DNA of 64,000 nucleotides from Cercis canadensis (GCA_003255065.1 QAOA01000712.1:546207-610206); one strand, 5' to 3'. Shown: positions 45,613-58,659, numbered from the stretch's first letter. The notes: a model not told the origin generated them from the sequence alone. Program-made: numbers and translations.

Positions 45613-48600
45613 TTAAGCAATGCAATACATGGGATTGGGGAGCTTAAAAGTACGTTTGCCGGAAGAGTCTCCTTGAAGATCACTCCACTGGTCTCCCACA
45701 TTTCCCCATATTCTGTAACCTTCTCCTTCTAATTGCTTTCGTATATTCGACTTGTAACTCACTGCACTTACTCCTTTCTGTGCTGATGTCCTACAAATTC
45801 AACCAATATTAATTAACAACAAGAAATCAACCAACGTGTTGTAATATTAAACCTAGCTAATTCATTGACTCAACTGACAAATCCTTAATTAATATGCCAT
45901 GATTTTAATGAACTTCATTTACAATTAATATGGTTGATTATTAGACTTTTTCAGAAGTGAACGCCGTCCAAATTTCATCTTCTATATGTTGTTTCCCACG
46001 GCACACCGCACACCAACTCCAAAAGTAGCAAATATTTATTGAAAATCTTCGTTAGTTTGATTTGCATGCATGTTGACGAGGACAACAACAAGAGCACTCA
46101 AAAGCGGACCATATATATTCGGCATAATATATTATTCTAATATTTTCTTAACACATAACAGCACACAAATTTGAGCTCAGAATATCCTGTAAATTACTCA
46201 AATTGTTTATTAATGTACAAGTTCTAACGGTTGCACCAATAGAAGAATATAAAGTCAAAATTGCCTAACGGAAGTTTCATAATAGACAGCAAAAAGTCAC
46301 AATTGACTAAGTTTAGTCACATGACTTTCTTAGCCGACACTATACTAATACTATCAACAATTTCATCATTGCATGAATTAATTTTCAACCCCATTTTACT
46401 TTTCCCAAGTTAGATAGATGTTAGAAACTGATGTTTGACCTTTCAACGGAAAAAGAAAACCATGAGAGTGATTATAGAAACTAAAACAGTTGAGAGCAGG
46501 TAAAATGTCCTTAAAGAAAAAAGCCTCTAGCATGACAATTGCCAAGAGGCTCGTTCAAAGTAAATATAAGTTATAAACACGTGAATAAATAAAGCATTAT
46601 TGAGCATCTATCATGATGTATGGTCCACAAAACTTTTTTGGCTACTAATTGCAGGTCTCCGTGTGGAAGATACTTGCTCCTACACTCAATCATAAAAGTT
46701 TATTTTTCCATTTTAGGGTTTACTTCAGAGTTGTATGGGAAACTAAAAACAAAAAGAAAAAGAAAAGGAAGATACAAACATAAAAAATAAAAAAAAAATT
46801 ACCTAATCCTTCATTTCTTTTACTCTCCTTTCCTTCCCTTTCCTCCCACCCACAACAATTGTTATAGATTTTATGTATGATGCATGTACGACCCACAATG
46901 CTATAGGGTCAACTCCTACAACTTACCACTTACTTTATAAAACTCCATGCCCCTTGGAAAAACTTATGCTTCAAGCACCTAAACATCATCATGAATTTCT
47001 CTGTAATTGCTAGCATTCTAGCTTTTCAAACTATAAGGTCATACCATAGTTTCCTATGAAGAGTTTAAATTCCTAGAGACAATTCATCATCATCATGAGC
47101 ACTTAATCACTAATTAATTAGGTCCCTCCACCAAGTAATGATGCAACCAAAGAGAGCTTTTGTGGAAGGACACAATTCTAACGTGGATTGGCGAGGGGCT
47201 GGTGTCCCACAACAAAATCTTATTTGCAATGAGAGTGCTTAGCACCTTGCACCCCATGAAAGTGACCAATAATAATGAACCACCAACTCATATCATAAAA
47301 CGCTTGAACACCTCTCAAGTCTAATTTACTCCTCTCATCAACCACTCAGACTCTCATTCAGTATCCTTATGGCTCGACTCTGCGAATGTCACATCTTATT
47401 GGCCAGATCACTCTACCTAATTACTTGCTTATCAGAGTCCCTTATTGTTTTTCTCCTACCATACAGTACTAATTAGGTGCGCTTTGCTAACCTCACAAAA
47501 TGCTATTAACCAAAATACAATACAATATAATTTTAGCTAATAGTATGATTAATTATAAATATTGCTCAAAAGTAGGATATTTTGGTTTAATTAAAGTGAT
47601 TAAATGAACGGGAAGTTCTGTAGTTCTCTATTCTATTCTAATATAAAAAGAATCTTGTGAGAAATGTATATTCATATATATACATATTGTCATATACATT
47701 GAATTGCATATTTTCCATGTTCTCTAAGGAGTTGTATGATATCTGTACCACACCATAATGGGAGGAAGTTTCCACTTTCCACTCAATAGATTAAAAATAT
47801 AAAAATGGTAATGAGACTATGTTCAAGACAAGCATGTTTCTCGTGGTCATACATACATATATATCATTCCAAATGTACATGCGTGCAGACTAATAGGCCA
47901 AAATAAAGGAAACAAGGATATAGGTCCAAATCGCAAAGCATGAATGCATGTGGAAACAAACACATGAATTATACATTTGTGGTTGGACGGTGGACAGAAA
48001 AATAAAAGAGTCTCAATCTAAAGCTTGAAGACTAAAAAAAATTCAAGGTTAAAACTTATACAATTCTTGTATTCATACGGCTCTATATATATGTGAGTTT
48101 AGGCCGTTTCGTTTAAATGTGTGTGATTATAAATGTGAAAAATTTATAACAGCATTACTAAAAGTAAAACCATTTGACCGTTTCATGCTCTTTTAATATG
48201 GAGGGAAAAAAATGAAAGACAAGTAGATCGTGAGAAACAACTTGGTGAAGGGCTTACTTTGTGTTGAAAGTTTGACTTGTATATATTAGGAAGGGGAGGA
48301 GATAGAGACGAGGAATATGTGTGTTTGTACTTTCTAGGAAGCTACATGGGTCAACTTAATGGAATCTGCTTCAGACCTTCAATTACGCCACTTGTTTTGT
48401 CCTATGTCTTAACTTATCAGATGGCCGTGAACGTCACCCTAAACCTTTTTGAGTTTTGATAACACAAAACTAGAAACTTAGAAAGGATATACTTCTTTTT
48501 TAAAAGCATAAGCATATAGTACAAATTCTAGGAGTAGAGACGTATAGCCACTACCAAGTTGAAACCTGAGACGCTTATAACCTTGTCCACTTGCTATTGA

Positions 48601-49754
48601 ACCCATAGCTCATTGGCACAAAGGATATGCTTTTTATGCCATACAAAATATCACAACTCAATGATAAAACGTGTTTTGTTTATTAAAATGCAGATTTGAA
48701 GTTCTAACCACTTCAATAACATCGTTTGAATGAGCATTCAAACTCAAAGAATCAATATGTTTAGGTGGCCCTATGAATATTAGTGGATAATATATACGTT
48801 AATTAATTGTAGCACTTAGAATATAATATAAAAATAATTCATTAGTGGTTAAAAGTAGTTATAGAATGCGTTATCTAGATAGACATTACCTTAGTATCTA
48901 CTGCAGTTCTTTAGATTAGGCTGATGGTTTAGACAAATCAATGAGATTAATTGTTGAGTTCATTACCTCATAATAAGGCGTTTGTAGCCGATAAACCCTT
49001 GGTTATGTAAGTTGTCAGTGGTGATTTTGCCAAATCTTTCTTCATCTCTGCCTGTTAACAGAAAGACTTTGAATCCTCTCTCTACCAGCTTCTTAAACAA
49101 AGCTAATACTGCAGGAATGGCCGAGCAGTCTCCCTTCGTAATCCATGCCTTAAATCCAGCTGAATCAAACGGGTCACACCTACACATTTGAATTTGCTCA
49201 TTATACTACATGTAGTATATAATTATATATTCCAAACTCAGAAAACATATCTGTCAAAAAAGAAAAGCTTTGAACATCAATTTCCATATATCAAAACAAA
49301 TAGTATATTCAAGGAGCGTTAAGAAGGGAGACAACCTAATTAACTCTGTTGTATAACCTCCCGTTGACAAAAAAAAGAAGGGTGATACGTACCCAAATCT
49401 CCTTTCTTTGTAGTAATTGATGTTGGAGAGGCAAGTGTCATCAACATCTAAAATCCAGGCATCCATGCCATCACCAGGTAGAGGAATGTCCAAGGCATAT
49501 CCCAAAATCTGGTCCCCTATGAGCTGCATATCCTGCTGGTATTGCCCACCCATCATGTAGCTTTCAATGTGGCCGCAACAACTGAGGGGAACCGTCCGCC
49601 ATGGACGCACATTGTTTGCCTCCACCGCCAACCTCCAACTCAGGAAGTAACTATCATTTTGTAATATCCTGTCTCTGCGTGGCTTCTGGCCCAAAATCAC
49701 CTGACATAATAAGGTGAACAAAACCCTCAACCCTTGTACTGCTCGAAGCACCAT
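45613..49754 (-). CDS. Plant acid phosphatase / vegetative storage protein (HAD superfamily), three exons
   Basis: The exons on the minus strand are 49754-49393 (362 nt), 49179-48967 (213 nt) and 45790-45613 (178 nt); together they give 250 codons plus a TAA with frame kept throughout. Introns have GT...AG borders (GTACGT...TGTAG and GTAATG...TGTAG). The start ATG at 49754 opens a hydrophobic, signal-like N-terminus (MVLRAVQGLRVLFTLLCQVI). HAD motif I is DVDDTCLSN (about residues 101-109; both Asp present), motif II is FLLTGRDE, the motif III Lys region is YKSNIRKQLEGEGYR, and motif IV is GNVGDQWSD. The protein ends KLPNPMYCIA, as family members do. Length fits the family (about 250-270 aa). 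Members hydrolyse phosphate esters or serve as storage proteins, usually in the secretory pathway or vacuole. All catalytic positions that I can check are intact. Whether it is a phosphatase or a storage form cannot be told. Confidence 0.9.
45791..48966 (-). other. Long second intron of the acid phosphatase gene
   Basis: This is 3176 bp, AT-rich, with no exon-like ORF on the minus strand. The ORF 48277-48459 (plus) is incidental. A weak tRNA-like SINE signature occurs at about 48545-48620 (minus). No transposon ends were found. It is large compared with the first intron (213 bp). Confidence 0.7.
48545..48620 (-). repeat. Possible tRNA-derived SINE fragment
   Basis: On the minus strand ATAGCAAGTGG resembles an A box and GGTTTCAACTTGG a B box, at about 33 bp spacing. 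No A-tail and no target duplication were found, so this is weak. Confidence 0.22.
49180..49392 (-). other. First intron of the acid phosphatase gene
   Basis: This is 213 bp, GTACGT donor and TGTGTAG acceptor on the minus strand. It splits a glycine codon (GG|G) between RRF and CDPFDSAGF. Confidence 0.85.
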
Positions 49755-50695
49755 ATTTAACTTTGGATAGAATTAACGTAGAGATTAGTTTTATAGCTAG
49801 AGATTGAGAAATCAGAGTGATATTGATGGGCAATGATTGGGGTAGTTAAGACTAAGTTTGCGTTTGGGTGAATGGGAAGGAACTTAATCCAAAGGGAGAT
49901 ATGGACCACAAAAGCAAAACGAAGGAAAATCTTTATGCTTAGAGATTGCTTGGTTGGCATTATAGGCTAATTTTCTTATTCCATTCCGACCGGAAATGAC
50001 AAATTGCCTCAATGCGTCTAGACGCACTTTTCATCACTCTTGATGATTTCAGACAATATGACGAGCTGTGGAGTGACTTTATCTTATTACGTCTCTCCGT
50101 GAAGAACTTTAGTCCGAAACTTCATGCCCACTTTTTTGTTTTGGTACATGGAAACTTCATGGTAATGAAACGGAAAAAGATGTTTCATTTCCTTTTCCCT
50201 GAATCTTAATTATGAAAAATCTTAATCATGAAATTAACAAGAAAGGACAAAACGTACATTGCTCATCTTAATAAGTCTATTAATTTATGTCAATAACTCA
50301 TTTAACTCAAAAACTCTATGTGAAAGCCCTTTTTGAAGCATGGACAAATCACAAGCCTACTCCTATTTTATGCTAAAATTTTAATTTATTTAATTGAGAA
50401 AGTAGATATATCATGGATCAATTTATTGATCAATTGATCAAAGAGGCTCTGATACTATATGTGTCAAGTGTGGATTCAACCAAAAAAATTAAATTGTTAG
50501 ATGAAGACTCATGAATAATTTTATATTTAACGATTTACATCGATTTAATAATTCTCTTTCAAAGCCTTGAATGGTTACTTAGAAAATCAATTATGTTGGA
50601 GTAAAGAGATTTGTTTTTTAAGATTAATTGCTTTAACGCAATAAATGATACTTTTTAAAAAAAAAAATTTAAAAAAAAAAGAGGTCTCACATCAA

Positions 50696-50731
<36 letters not shown>

Positions 50732-51240
50732 NTGATCAGGTTATTAGAAACATCAAAAAAAAATTGTACTTATTAAACCTAGTCTATTACTTGAATTATA
50801 ATTTTTTTTAATTTACAAAAGAGACACTTTAATGGTTGAGTACTTGATACTTTATTATAAAAATTTCAAATTAAAATTTTATTGAAAATAGGTGGGGAGA
50901 AATTATGAAAAAAAAAGTAATATATCCCATGTTGTGTAGCCTCCGACTAACCAAAAAAAAAAAAAANAAAAAAAAAAAAAAAAAAAAAAGAGTTTCAATT
51001 TTTTCTTATGAACTGAGCAAATTGTCCTTTAATCTATCTGAGGATTTTTGGCAATATCTAATGCCAAAATGATTCAAAATTAGGTATCAGTAGATATTAT
51101 TGAGTAAATAAGATTAATAAAATTCCGTAATATTCTCTTTTTTTTTTCTTTTTCTTTTTACTTATGTTCTAGACTCTTATATATTTACCTACAAAACTAT
51201 TCTATTGAAAACTGATGTCTTCTCGTTATTTGAAAACGTA
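49755..51240. other. Upstream region of the acid phosphatase gene; AT-rich, no gene seen
   Basis: It contains the possible TATA box (49789-49795), poly-A tracts with single Ns (50701-50732, 50954-50990), and a GAGGCTCTGATACTATATGTG phrase split over 50442-50462 that is common in plant repeats. ORFs at 49757-49960 and 50012-50209 are unsupported. Confidence 0.5.
49789..49795 (-). promoter_or_regulatory. Possible TATA box of the acid phosphatase gene
   Basis: The minus strand reads TATAAAA in the context AGCTATAAAACTAATC, 35-41 bp before the start codon. That leaves a very short 5' UTR, so an alternative upstream promoter is possible. Confidence 0.35.
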
Positions 51241-51242
51241 AT

Positions 51243-51245
<3 letters not shown>

Positions 51246-51291
<46 letters not shown>
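51246..51291 (+). repeat. (AT)n microsatellite, about 23 units
   Basis: An uninterrupted AT run. Confidence 0.95.
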
Positions 51292-51294
<3 letters not shown>

Positions 51295-53530
51295 CATATT
51301 GTATATACAAGATTTTATTAGGTGCATAAAATGTCACATTTTGAGTACTATTATTAAAGTTAACCTTAAATTTACATAATTAGGTGTTATAAGGGACTTG
51401 ACAAATTATATACAAATAGATCCAGGGGCGGTCGTTCAAACTAAAAATTTAAAAGAAATATCTACAGTTATAAGTGTATTGTATTTTAGTAGTAAAGACG
51501 TTTGCTCTTTATACTCAAAATTTATAAGAGCTTATGAGTTCTGTTTTCAAATCTATATTGTAACTAAAAATATAAAATAATAATAATAATAATAATAATA
51601 CTACTAATAACAATAATAATAATAACAAAAACAATAACAACAACTTGAGTTCCACCGTCCCCAATGTACTTAATGAGACAAATTCCAAGTCCCATTTGTG
51701 TAGTAAAAGAGTACTAAAGATTTCTTTGAGACCCATATATAAAGTATGCTTATTTAATATATTCAATAGTAGAGAGAATAGACCACTATGTTAAATATAG
51801 CCTAATACTCGAATAAGTTTATAGAGGCCAATTGTTTACCCATGCATTTTTTTTTTTTTAATATGATATGACTTGTTTACCCGTTTGTTAAACCATAGGT
51901 ATGGACATAATTAGAATTTTCCCAGAGAGAGGAAAATTCTTACATGACAAAAGTGATTGATCCGGACTATGAATTTAATTCCACGACGGCACCGGAATAA
52001 CAAGTATAAGCAATAGTAGTTTTTGAAAACAATTCTCCCACAGATTTGATATCTTTGTGGACTAAGAATATATAATGTTATTTATATCACATACAAATCC
52101 ACATATATTTTTTTAAAAAAATTTACATATATGACATAATCTAAATATGATTCAATTCACCTAATTTTAACAAGACTCACTTAATTTTTTTTTTGAGAAA
52201 AATACCCTTTATATCTTAATATTAGAAAAAAAAAATCATTTAATTTTAAATTATTTTTTAAATTTATTGTTATGTAATTATTCTGTTTACATATATAATT
52301 ATTATATTTAAAAATAAATAAAATATTTACATAACACAAATATAATATTTTAAATATTTTTTATAATATGATAGAAATTAAATTAAATTTTTTCTATATT
52401 TAAAATCAAAGAGTTTTTTCTTCTAACATATTACTCAATTTTCTTTGATAGGCTTACATTCTCTGTACACTAACACCTTTCACGTGGGCCAAGGGCTTTG
52501 TAGATGCCGAGTCACCCTAATCAATTAGTTTGAGTGCAAGAAAAGTTTTTCTCTGGATTGGAAAAAATCCAAGGCGGACGAAGCTTTGATTGTGTGCCTG
52601 GAAAATATAGCAAGACAACATGGCGAAAAGTAATGACACATACCAAAACAGGAAAAGAACTCCCACACTCCAATTTTAAGAAAAATAAAATATACTATCG
52701 TGACAAAGTATCGAAGCTTTATATAGTGTGCCAAAACTAGACTATCACATACATTAACAATAATTGGTTAGTCCTACAATATTTCAATTCACTTTGGAAA
52801 ATCATAATATTATAATGTCGTAATGCTGTAATTGGTTAGTCCTACACTAATTCCAATTTGACTTATATATATATATTGAAACATAATACAATTTCAGGAG
52901 TTGGGGAGTTGGAAGGGGCAGCTAAGAGAAAATCAACCATTACTGGATTCAAATTTGGGAGGCCTGAGATGGAGTCAAACTCGTGGTACTAATGCACCAA
53001 CGACCCATTGGCATTCCAATTGCTTTTGTGATTTTAGGAGTTTTTCAACTAACATAGAAACATTACTCATAGTGACGAATCTATAAATAAATGGGGACCA
53101 AACTATTTTTTTTTTTTTTTTTTGATCGAAAAAGGAAAATTGCATTAAGCATCNAAAAAAAAAAAAAAAAAATTAAAACGTGAGAGAGCCAGTACCCCCT
53201 GACCCTGTGTATCCCGTATGTTACAATACATAGATTGGTTGAACTAAACTTGTTCCATATAGTCCGTACAAATATACCTTCGAATGCGTGAACCGAAACA
53301 GAAAAACACCAAATATTTATTATCACTCATTATCTGTTTTTACCAATTATGTTTGCAATCGAGAAGATTTGCACTGAAGAAGCGGAGTGGGCATACCAAC
53401 TTTATTATCACTCATTATCAAACACCAAAATACATATATTATGATCATTGTCATATAATATCTCATTAAGAAAATAGACATAGAGTTTGAGAAAAGCTGC
53501 AATTTGTTGGCACGGCTATGGCATAGTAGT
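51292..53530. other. AT-rich intergenic region, no supported gene
   Basis: It contains a (TAA)n run (51576-51600, imperfect to 51626), poly-A/T tracts and one N at 53154 between a poly-T/GATCGAAAAAGG segment and poly-A. The ORFs 52525-52734, 52534-52740 and 52901-53086 show no recognisable domain. Confidence 0.5.
51576..51626 (+). repeat. (TAA)n microsatellite, imperfect
   Basis: TAA units run without break to 51600, then continue with CTA and CAA variants. Confidence 0.85.
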
Positions 53531-54597
53531 TTACCATGAAACTAGACTATTGGCATGAAGCCCCACATCATAAAAACCAATGCCCATGGCAGTAATCGTT
53601 CTCAGTATTCCTGTCTTCACATTGTAACCAAAAAGCAATGTCTAGAACGAGGGTGTTATTTTGGTCATAAAAATCACTTCTTGGTTCATGCATACACAAA
53701 ATAACTCAGACAGAACTTTATAGCTTCTAGTCGGATATTTAAAACCTCCCATCTGGTGATACAGAGTCCATTTTCCTGAATTAGTGTCAAAAATGTGTAT
53801 TTGAATTCCATGTCCCAGAAAGATAATGGAAGACAGACAATTATCCATCCTTAGGTATTGTGGATGCCATTGATGACCTCGTGGATGAGGAAACATGCGA
53901 AAAGTTTCCTCGTCAACATCCAAAAAATACTCTATGCCCCGTGATCCAGTAGAGATCATAGCCTCCAGTGTAAATTGGAGTGCATTTAAAATCAAAATCA
54001 TCAGATTCTGTAGTAATTTGTTTCCAGGAATCTTCTATTCCAAGTCTCAGCACATATCAGTGGCAAATACTAACTCCAGACTGCATTTGGACATGAGCAG
54101 CAAACAATTTGAATTCCCCAGTGCGAGGAACACGTGCATTAGCACATGGAGGGTAAGGCAGCTTACACGTGCATTAGCACATATCAGTGGTAATAGGGTT
54201 GGCAACATAAACAGTTCCTGTAGCGTATCCATAAAAAAAGTGCAAAGCCTTCACAACTATTTAAAAATCATCCTGGATATTGAGGTTTCATATCAGTACC
54301 TTCAAGCTGCTCATTCTCTTTTATATCCAAGATACAAGAACCATATGGATACTCGGTGCATTGGACAAAAAGACCAGGATTTGTGTGGCGGAGGTGTGTT
54401 TCAACAAAATGGGAGCTGCGGATTATAGTAGCCCAAGGCTCGCAAACATACCTGGCACTGCTGCAGAGGCAATTAGCAGCAAGTCTACTAAGTATATCAC
54501 ACAAAACGTCTTCAGGGAGGCCCAGTGTACTGTTACTATCATGCCTCTTGTTCTGAGAGTAGTTCTCTCTTGCATCAATGTTCTTCTGTCTACCCAT
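53531..54597 (-). pseudogene. F-box protein with F-box-associated domain, disrupted
   Basis: The minus-strand ATG at 54597 opens a frame with a clear F-box at residues 25-70 (LPEDVLCDILSRLAANCLCS then FVETHLRH). It runs out at 54268 (TDMKPQYPG, stop). Family-like sequence goes on in other frames: NSCEGF...GTVYVANPITT at about 54240-54185, then the F-box-associated part at 54001-53642 (EYFLDVDEETFRMFPHP, HIFDTNSGKWTLYHQMGG) and past a stop to FGYNVKTGILRTI, ending near 53531. At least two shifts and two stops break it. A direct repeat of 18 bp (54130-54147 and 54165-54182, offset 35 bp) marks a local duplication in the broken middle part. Intact relatives are substrate receptors of SCF ubiquitin ligases. 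This copy looks dead. Confidence 0.8.
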
Positions 54598-54829
54598 TTT
54601 ATGTTGTCTCGGACTCTCAGTGACTGCATTTTGGCAAATGAAGAAAGCACTTTAAACTAACTAGAGACAATACTAAAATCAAACAAATTATATAAATAGA
54701 CAATTGAGTAATAAGTTAGCAGCCTCAGCTATGTATAAGTAATTTGAATTCAAATTTCAAATAGCATCTCCAACATCGCAAGACCTATCATCTCACATAT
54801 CTTTCTTGAGAAATAGCTAATTTCCATAT
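54598..54829. other. Short region between the F-box pseudogene and the copia relic
   Basis: AT-rich, with no feature that I can support. The copia relic may begin somewhere here. Confidence 0.4.
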
Positions 54830-55247
54830 CAAAGATATAGAATTTGGATCTCCTATAAATTAACAAGAAATATCTAATTTCCATATATAAGACTAAAGGC
54901 CTATGGATAAGACATTGCTGATCAAAGAGTAGTAGAGAAGATTACTACTCAGTGTTACAGAAAAGTACGACCTTGTAGTAACAACTATTGAAGAAACAAA
55001 AGATATAAGCACCCCATCAATAACAGAGTTGGTGAGATTGCTAGAGGCTATTGAGAAAAGACAGAGTAGGAATAATGAAATTTCCATAGAAAATGCCTTC
55101 CAGTCAATACTAAATGCGAGGTCCCCTAGATCCGAAAGTGGTGACAGAAGAGTTGAGAAGAGTAGAAAGAGCTAGAAATGAAGGGGAAAAAAGAGGGAGG
55201 GGGAGAAGAAAGGCAAAGGTTTCTGCCATGTCAAATTTGAAAAAAAA

Positions 55248-55285
<38 letters not shown>

Positions 55286-57780
55286 TGAGAATAAAGTTTG
55301 TTGGCATTATGAAAAATTCACAATGTCAAAAGTGTAATGTGGCCCAAGTGAAAAACCTCAAGCTATTTTATTTTTTTTGTAGGAGACCTCAAGCTATTTG
55401 CTCAAAGGAGAAGCCCACTTTGTAGAATGAAGAAAACAAGTATCTTTTCTATGCAAGTCTGCAGCATAAGTCAAGGATGATACATGATATCTTGATACTT
55501 GGTAGTGGTTGTAGGCTTGTAGCAAATATATGACAAGAATTGAGAAAATTTTAAAAGATACAGATCACTCAATTAAGTCCCGGTAACATTTTAGACAGCG
55601 CAATGGAGAATTTGTTAAAAATAAAGATAAAAGCATAATTGCTGTTAATGCAAAGAAAGGTAAGCAACCCATCAAGATGTTTTACTAGTTCCTAGTTCAG
55701 ATACAAACTTTTTGGTGTAGATAACTAATGCACAATATTTCATCATAAAGATAAATCACTGGAAATATCAAAGCTGTACATGGAAGGACAAAGGGATTTT
55801 CCACTCAAGTAGCAGCTTGATGAGAGATAACACAAGAAGCATAAGAGTGTCACTCATGGCTATGTAACAAATGATATGGTCACTTCAGCTTTCATGATCT
55901 ACAGCCTCTTCACAGAAAAAGGAGTGATGAAGCATCTTCCACTTATTTAAGTTATTGAAAATGCTTGTAAGGTTGTTTGCTTGAAAACCAACACAAAGTG
56001 CATGGAAAGCCAAGGAAGCAATTTCAGTTAATACATACTAATATTTGTGGGCCAACTAAGAAATCATCATTTGAGCAAAGCTTGTACTTTGTTCTTTTCA
56101 TTGATGATATAAAAGAACAACATGGATTTATTTCATGGTTCATGGAAGAAAGATTGGAAGCCTTCAATAATTTTAAGAAATTTAAGAAGCCAGAACAGAA
56201 GTGAAGTGGTAAAAATATTAGCGTCACTTAGAAGTGATAGTGAAAAAGATTATACCTCCAATGAGTTTGACAAGTTATGTGAAACCAGTTGACCGTTAGC
56301 TACATTACAGAGCAACATGGGGGCATAAAAAGAAAGAAATGAACAATTATGGAAATGACAGCGTCAAACATCAATGTCAATAGAGAGAGATTTGCAGAAG
56401 ATATTTTAAGCTGAAGCAGTGCATATTGCAGTCCATCTAATCAATTAAAGTTCAACTAGATATATATTAAGAAGGGTAAGATCACTTTCAGACACCCATG
56501 AGACATGAAATTTTATACTTCATAGTAACAGAAATTGAAAATTTTAAGATACAGCAACAAGAAAAGAACTGGTTGAGGCTATGGAGGATGAGATCAAAAT
56601 GAATCAGAAAAACAACACTTGGGACTTTGTGGATCATCCTGAAGACAAAGAATTCGTTGGAATAGTGAAATTCAAAGCAAGACTAGTGGCTACAGGCTAC
56701 TCATAAGTTCTAGCAATCAACTAAATGAGAGCTTCGCACCAATGGCGTGTCTAGGTGCAATGAGGACTCTTGTTGCACCAGCAGCTGAAAAGTGGTGGAC
56801 GAGTTGTGAGTTAGATGTTAAATTAGAATTTTAAATGGAATTATATTTTTTTAGAAAAAAAAAAAAAAAAGAATAAAATATTATATGGATTTAAGCAAGT
56901 GCCTTGAGCATCATATCCACTTGGCAACTACTTTATCAAGCAACCATTAAAAAGAAGCCAATGCAAGCCTGCTATACATCAAAATTCAACGGCATCATGC
57001 CTTCATTGTATCCTTTTGCATAGATTATCTTATCTATACGTCATACAATGAGACAATGATTCAAGAACTTAAGAACAATAGGAATAAGTTTGACATGACT
57101 GACCATCGATTGATACATTATTTTCTTGGCATTGAAGTAAGTCAAAAGGAAGAAGGAATGTTTCCATCACAGAAGAAGTGCATATTCAAAAATGCAAGGA
57201 TGCAATACTATAGCAACACTAGTTGTCACGAACAAGAAGTGCAAAATGTGAGGTGGGTCAAAGAAAGCAGATGCCTCTATTTATCTATTCCCTCTAGGAA
57301 GTTTGCTATACTTGGCAGCTACTAAACCGTCCATAATATATGCTACAAGGTTATCATCGAGATTCATGCAAAATCCGAGCCAAGTCCACTTTGGAGCAGC
57401 AAAGAGAGTACTAAAATATCTGCAAGGAACAAAGGACTTCACTTGGTATTTGGTACAAGCCCATATCCGACTTGAGCATTAATGACTAGTGGTAGTGATT
57501 GTGCTGGATTTGTGTTTTATATCAAGAGTGCCTCTAGACAGGTATTTTCACTAGTATTGAATATGCAATAATGCAAGAATCTATAACACAAGCATCAGAA
57601 GCCAAATATGTAGAACTGCCACAACTGCAAGTCAAGCTATTTTATATGGCTAAAAAGAGTATCTTAAGACATGGTAGAGACACAATATTACTAATAGAGA
57701 TCAACTACGATAATTTTTTTGAAAAAAAAAAAAATCTTTTACTGCAATTTCAGGAAGAAGAATACCTCGATTAATTTATT
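54830..57780 (+). pseudogene. Ty1/copia retrotransposon relic (gag to RNase H)
   Basis: Plus-strand pieces occur in copia order. The gag (UBN2-type) piece at about 54890-55130 shows DQRVVEKI and, one frame away, TEKYDLVVTTIEETKD. The degenerate protease region is near 55470-55560. Integrase at 55977-56460 shows QFQLIHTNICGP, where the first catalytic Asp of the HTD motif is Asn, then FVLFIDDI, and later degraded AEAVHIAVHLINQ. The RT part at 56570-57330 has NNTWDFVDHPEDK, FKARLVATGYS, SFAPMA, FEMTD-like FDMTDHRLIHYFLGIEVSQK. RNase H-side sequence follows (SQVHFGAAKRVLKYLQGTKDF at about 57375-57440; SEAKYVELPQ at 57596). Many stops and shifts. No LTR could be found on either side. A TA microsatellite sits at 55253-55283. 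Confidence 0.85.
55253..55283 (+). repeat. (TA)n microsatellite
   Basis: About 15 TA units within the copia relic. Confidence 0.92.
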
Positions 57781-58290
57781 TTAACTCGGAAATTTCAGAC
57801 ACAGAGACAGCAGAAAGGAAAGCAGAAACTGGAATAGTCAAGCACTAACCTGAAATCCAAGGAATGAAAATATTTAAGGAATTGAATGTATTGTCTTGTC
57901 GTGGAACAGACAATTGAGAAAAATGTAATCTTGTTGAGCTTTAACAATCTTTCAGTTGCAACGCAAGAACTTGGAACTACCTCGGAATTTTCAGCAAGGT
58001 GAGAAATTTTGTTTTGTCGGAAGCCCGACGCAACTTACTTTTCTTTTTTTCTGCTTTTGGGCCTTAACTCCTTCCTTTCACGTTCATTTCATCCCCCTCC
58101 ACCTAGTCTTGCGTGTGCCCATACTAATGTGCAGTTTTCTGGTTTTGTTCAATGAACGTGTGGGCTAATCAAATTCGGTCAATGCCCCAATCAAGTAACT
58201 AAATTAAGAATTACTTTTTTTAGGAGATTTAAGAATTGATTAAAAAAAAAAAAAGACTAATATGTATATTCATCTTGTCAATTTTAGGTG
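57781..58290. other. Region between the copia relic and the hAT element
   Basis: The ORF 57956-58168 (70 aa, hydrophobic centre) has no recognisable relative. No LTR end was identified. 58240-58256 is poly-A. Confidence 0.4.
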
Positions 58291-58298
58291 GTTCTAAC
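58291..58298 (+). repeat. Left 8-bp target duplication of the hAT element (GTTCTAAC)
   Basis: GTTCTAAC here and at 62353-62360. Eight bases is the hallmark length of hAT insertions. Confidence 0.93.
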
Positions 58299-58317
58299 TA
58301 GAGCTAACTAACGAGCC

Positions 58318-58400
58318 AGCCCAGCCCATTAGGGCCGAGCCGCGGGCCTTAACGGGCCAGGCCAAAGTGGCCCGATTTTAATTGGGCCAGCATTTTACCA
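58318..58400 (+). repeat. Left subterminal GGCCC-rich repeats of the hAT element
   Basis: Multiple GGGCC/GGCCC motifs occur in both orientations (AGGGCCGAGCC, AACGGGCCAGGCC, AGTGGCCCG). The matching cluster is at 62213-62290. Confidence 0.7.
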
Positions 58401-58659
58401 GTTCAACCCAGCCAAAATTTGTTTTTTAATTTTTTTTGTCATGTTTATTTTTTTAGAGAATATGAGAACATATTGATTATAAAACATCAAATATTAACAT
58501 ACTTAATTAAAATACAAACTCAAATAAACTTATAATAATAAATTGTTAATGTATCATTAACCACATACTAATTAAAAAGTATTTAGCACAACAATCATAC
58601 TACTTGAGTCTTGACTAAAACAAATCTAATAAATTACTAATATCCTAAAACTTTTGTAT

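Noticed and set aside
53895..54660. Plus-strand ORFs of 177 and 126 aa
   Set aside because: Antisense of the F-box pseudogene; the minus-strand reading has the F-box and associated-domain motifs.
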